A DNA stretch of 26,543 nt from DATJGF01 sp035495315. GTDB taxonomy: Bacteria > Verrucomicrobiota > Verrucomicrobiia > Limisphaerales > UBA8199. Shown piece after piece: positions 24,000-26,543 of this stretch. A program made the position numbers and the translations under genes. Every line of letters begins with the position of its first letter. The stretch's first letter is position 1. Location: assembly GCA_035495315.1 (NCBI GenBank), contig DATJGF010000114.1, forward strand, positions 1-26,543, read 5' to 3'. The notes under the pieces were generated by a model. The model was not told the DNA's origin and made no database searches. It saw nothing but the letters and a program-made list of their open reading frames with translations.

Positions 24000-26543
24000 A
24001 TGAGCCACCTACTTGCGAGCCGTTTTAACGTTTCAACGCTTCAACGTTTTAACATCCTAATCTCAACATGGATGCTCGCCGCTCAGGCCGCCACAGCGGC
24101 CTCTTTGCTTGCAACCGGCCCCATGCCCGTCGCGCGGGACTCTCATACCGCGACATTGTTGCTCGATGGGCGAGTGTTAATCGCAGGCGGGTTCGACGGC
24201 ACCAATGCTATGGCGAGCGCCGCGCTTTTTGACCCGCTCACCGGCGCCTGGACAGCAACTGGATCATTACACACCAGACGCGCGTGGGACACGGCGACTT
24301 TACTGCTCAACGGGCAGGTGCTGCTTGTAGGCGGCTCCAGGGGAACTAACGCCTATGACCTCGTCCTGGCAAGCATGGAGCTCTACGATCCTGCTACCGG
24401 AGAGTGGCAACTCACGCAATTGGGCGGGGACTACCGCACCGAACATACTGCAACCTTGCTGCAAGATGGACAGGTGCTTGTGGCGGGAGGTGCGACATCC
24501 AGCACCACGCTCGGCAGTACCGAGCTTTACGACCCCGCAACTCAGACCTGGCGACCGACGGGTAATCTCAACAACCCTCGCTACGCTCACATGGCTGTGG
24601 TCCTGCCAGACGGAAAGGTACTGGTGGCAGGGGGTTGGGACAATTTCGGCGACTGGCTCTCAAGCGCCGAGGTGTACGATCCCGCCAGCAAGAGCTGGAC
24701 GCTTACAGGTTCGATGAATGTAGCACGCGTCGCGAGCAGCGCGACGTTGCTGCCAAACGGCAAAGTGCTGGTGGCCGGAGGCACTCTCAGTCCAGATTAT
24801 TACGATACCCCAACGGCCGAACTGTACGACCCCGCCACTGGAACCTGGACTCTCACAGGAGCTCTGAACACCGCGCGCGATTACCACACTGCAACCCTGC
24901 TTCCCAACGGCAAGGTGTTGGTGGCCGGTGGTGAACACATTGACGCCTTCTATGTTTCGTACCTTGCGACGACTGAATTGTATGATCCGGTTACCGGGAC
25001 CTGGACCAACAGTGCTTATAACAACAGCCTAGGCGCCGGTTCCTCAGCGACATTGCTGCCCAATGGACAAATATTGATGGCAGGTGGGGTTAATGATTAC
25101 GTCATCGAGCAGCTGGGTGGCCTGCTTTATGACTCAGCGGAGGGTACCTGGAACCCGGTTGCCACGCCCAATGCGATTCGCAATGTCCCAACAACCACTT
25201 TGCTGCCAAACGGGCACGTGCTCCTGGCAGGAGGCTTTGATGGCACCAATGCCCTGGCCAGTGTAGAAACTTACGATCCGGCCAGCACTTCTTTCATACC
25301 CGCCGCGCCACTCAATTCGGCCCGCGATTCACACACAGCCACGTTGCTTCCGGACGGAGAGGTGCTCGTTACCGGTGGTTCGGACGGGGTGCAAGCTCTG
25401 CGCTCGGCAGAGTTGTACGATCCTTCAAGCAGCACCTGGAAAACGACATCCGCGATGAAAGCAGCCCGCGAATCGCACACGGCAACCCTGTTACTGAACG
25501 GGAATGTGCTGGTCGCGGGCGGGGGTGCCGGCGACAACAGCGCCGAGCTTTACGATTCATCCACCGGCATCTGGAGCACAACCGGCTCCCTCAAGGAGGG
25601 TCGAGAGCTTCATACTGCAACCCTGCTACTTGATGGAAAGGTGCTGGTGACGGGCGGCTACAGCAGCAAAGGCTATCTCGCCAGCGCCGAGCTCTATGAC
25701 CCGGTGAGCGGGACCTGGACTTTAACCGCTCCAATGGCCACGGCGCGATTTTATCACACCGCGACCTTATTGCCGAATGGCAAGGTCCTGGTGGCTGGGG
25801 GCAATGGTGCCGATCCATCAGCCGAACTTTACGATCCCGCGACTGGAACCTGGGCGGCAACAGGCAACTTGATTACCAGGCGCGACTCGCATTCTGCGAC
25901 GTTATTGCCCGACGGCAGAGTATTGATCGCCGGAGGCTATGGCGCCACGGCATACACCGGCGCGGTGGAATTCTACAATCCTGCCTCCGGATCTTGGCTT
26001 GCGGGAACGACCTTGAGCAATGCACTGTCCTTTCATACCGCGACGTTGTTGCCCAGTGGACAGATTCTGTTCGTAGGCGCTTACAGCACCACCAACGGCA
26101 CCCTGCCCTGCGCTCAAACATACGATATGGGTTTAGGGTTCGATCCTGCCTGGCGTCCTCAGATTGATACTATTACCTCTCCGCTTGCCTTAGGAACCGC
26201 CCTCACGCTCGGCGGTTCAGGTTTTCGCGGCATCTCCGAGGGTTCGTCCGGTTACAGCTTCCAAAGTTCCCCTGCAAATTACCCGGTGGTTCAGCTGCGC
26301 AGCATCGAAAGCGGCTGCACCATCATGCTCACGTCCAGCAATTGCTCCGCCAGCACCTTTACGTCGGGCCCGGTCACCCGTTTGCCGCCGGGTTGGGCCT
26401 TGGCAACTGTGTTCGTCAACGGCATTCCAAGTCTTAGCAGCATAATCAGCGTAATGGCCTCGGCTGCTCCGGCGATGACATTGAGCAATACCAGAATACT
26501 AGCCAACGGGTTTTTCGAATTCTCCTTCACCAGCACCCCGGGC
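24000..26543 (+). CDS. Large secreted kelch-repeat protein, 3' end outside the window
   Basis: The frame opens at ATG 24000, with GGAGG 9 nt upstream, and stays open for 848 codons to the window edge. A signal segment (ILISTWMLAAQAATA) follows an odd leader made of an octamer DNA repeat; ATG 24069 is an alternative start. About 14 repeats of 45-55 residues follow: R-x-S-H-T-A-T-L-L-P-N-G-K-V-L-V-A-G-G, then AELYDPATGTW. These are kelch blades, and 14 would make two seven-bladed propellers. After residue 720 comes an IPT/TIG-like segment (ITSPLALGTALTLGGSGF). It starts 17 nt after the NHL gene stop, so the two form an operon of exported propeller proteins, perhaps surface or extracellular binding factors. 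Substrate and enzyme activity cannot be read. Confidence 0.88.
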   Translation, partial: MSHLLASRFNVSTLQRFNILISTWMLAAQAATAASLLATGPMPVARDSHTATLLLDGRVLIAGGFDGTNAMASAALFDPLTGAWTATGSLHTRRAWDTATLLLNGQVLLVGGSRGTNAYDLVLASMELYDPATGEWQLTQLGGDYRTEHTATLLQDGQVLVAGGATSSTTLGSTELYDPATQTWRPTGNLNNPRYAHMAVVLPDGKVLVAGGWDNFGDWLSSAEVYDPASKSWTLTGSMNVARVASSATLLPNGKVLVAGGTLSPDYYDTPTAELYDPATGTWTLTGALNTARDYHTATLLPNGKVLVAGGEHIDAFYVSYLATTELYDPVTGTWTNSAYNNSLGAGSSATLLPNGQILMAGGVNDYVIEQLGGLLYDSAEGTWNPVATPNAIRNVPTTTLLPNGHVLLAGGFDGTNALASVETYDPASTSFIPAAPLNSARDSHTATLLPDGEVLVTGGSDGVQALRSAELYDPSSSTWKTTSAMKAARESHTATLLLNGNVLVAGGGAGDNSAELYDSSTGIWSTTGSLKEGRELHTATLLLDGKVLVTGGYSSKGYLASAELYDPVSGTWTLTAPMATARFYHTATLLPNGKVLVAGGNGADPSAELYDPATGTWAATGNLITRRDSHSATLLPDGRVLIAGGYGATAYTGAVEFYNPASGSWLAGTTLSNALSFHTATLLPSGQILFVGAYSTTNGTLPCAQTYDMGLGFDPAWRPQIDTITSPLALGTALTLGGSGFRGISEGSSGYSFQSSPANYPVVQLRSIESGCTIMLTSSNCSASTFTSGPVTRLPPGWALATVFVNGIPSLSSIISVMASAAPAMTLSNTRILANGFFEFSFTSTPG
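24022..24053 (+). repeat. Four tandem octamers (GTTTTAAC-like) inside the coding start
   Basis: GTTTTAAC, GTTTCAAC, GCTTCAAC and GTTTTAAC follow each other without gaps (consensus GYTTYAAC). They encode RFNVSTLQRFN between the start codon and the signal helix of the kelch protein. The unit is not a multiple of three, so a gain or loss of one copy would shift the frame. Confidence 0.75.

Noticed and set aside
1..26543. tRNA, rRNA, integrase, transposase or classical defence genes
   Set aside because: I looked for their motifs on both strands and recognised none in the window.

Overview
The window is about 26.5 kb of moderately GC-rich bacterial DNA. Gene content points to the Verrucomicrobiota, probably a Pedosphaera/Limisphaera-type soil or freshwater lineage. 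The signs are an H-X9-DG prepilin, tandem barrel porins of the BBP2 type, a trace of a verrucomicrobial-style Ser/Thr kinase, and very large NHL- and kelch-repeat secreted proteins with the short C-terminal domain common in that phylum. This placement is inferred from protein style; no rRNA or other marker gene is present.

Region 1 (1-3743, minus strand): the start of ctaB (heme O synthase), ctaA (heme A synthase) and a secreted cupredoxin-like protein form a cytochrome-oxidase biogenesis block. A PilC/GspF inner-membrane protein lies upstream of it. Region 2 (4261-7091): two tandem paralogous outer-membrane porins, each followed by a hairpin terminator. Region 3 (7093-11138): a small two-cluster zinc-ribbon protein flanked by inverted heptamer repeats and a REP-like palindrome, an OPT-family transporter, and NadA. 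Region 4 (11602-12898, minus): a TlpA-like thioredoxin lipoprotein and a type II/IV prepilin.

Region 5 (13133-16944) is the most unusual. A six-helix membrane protein has a MotA/TolQ-like final helix pair. It overlaps, by ATGA, a membrane-anchored coiled-coil protein with an ExbD/MotB-like Asp-bearing helix and a C-terminal domain that looks like a degenerate trypsin fold. The next gene converges on this pair with abutting stop codons and is a ClpP homologue that has lost its catalytic residues. Region 6 (17083-18114): a xylose-isomerase-like sugar epimerase with a strong terminator.

Region 7 (18188-20428) is a decaying or repeat-rich zone. It holds a possible structured RNA ending in two consecutive terminator hairpins, a palindromic repeat, a truncated Ser/Thr kinase remnant, two broken secreted-protein genes and a short Tat-signal-like peptide. 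Region 8 (20506-26543): two giant secreted beta-propeller proteins, one with about 18 NHL repeats and one with about 14 kelch repeats. The second runs off the window end and carries an octamer tandem repeat inside its signal-peptide region.
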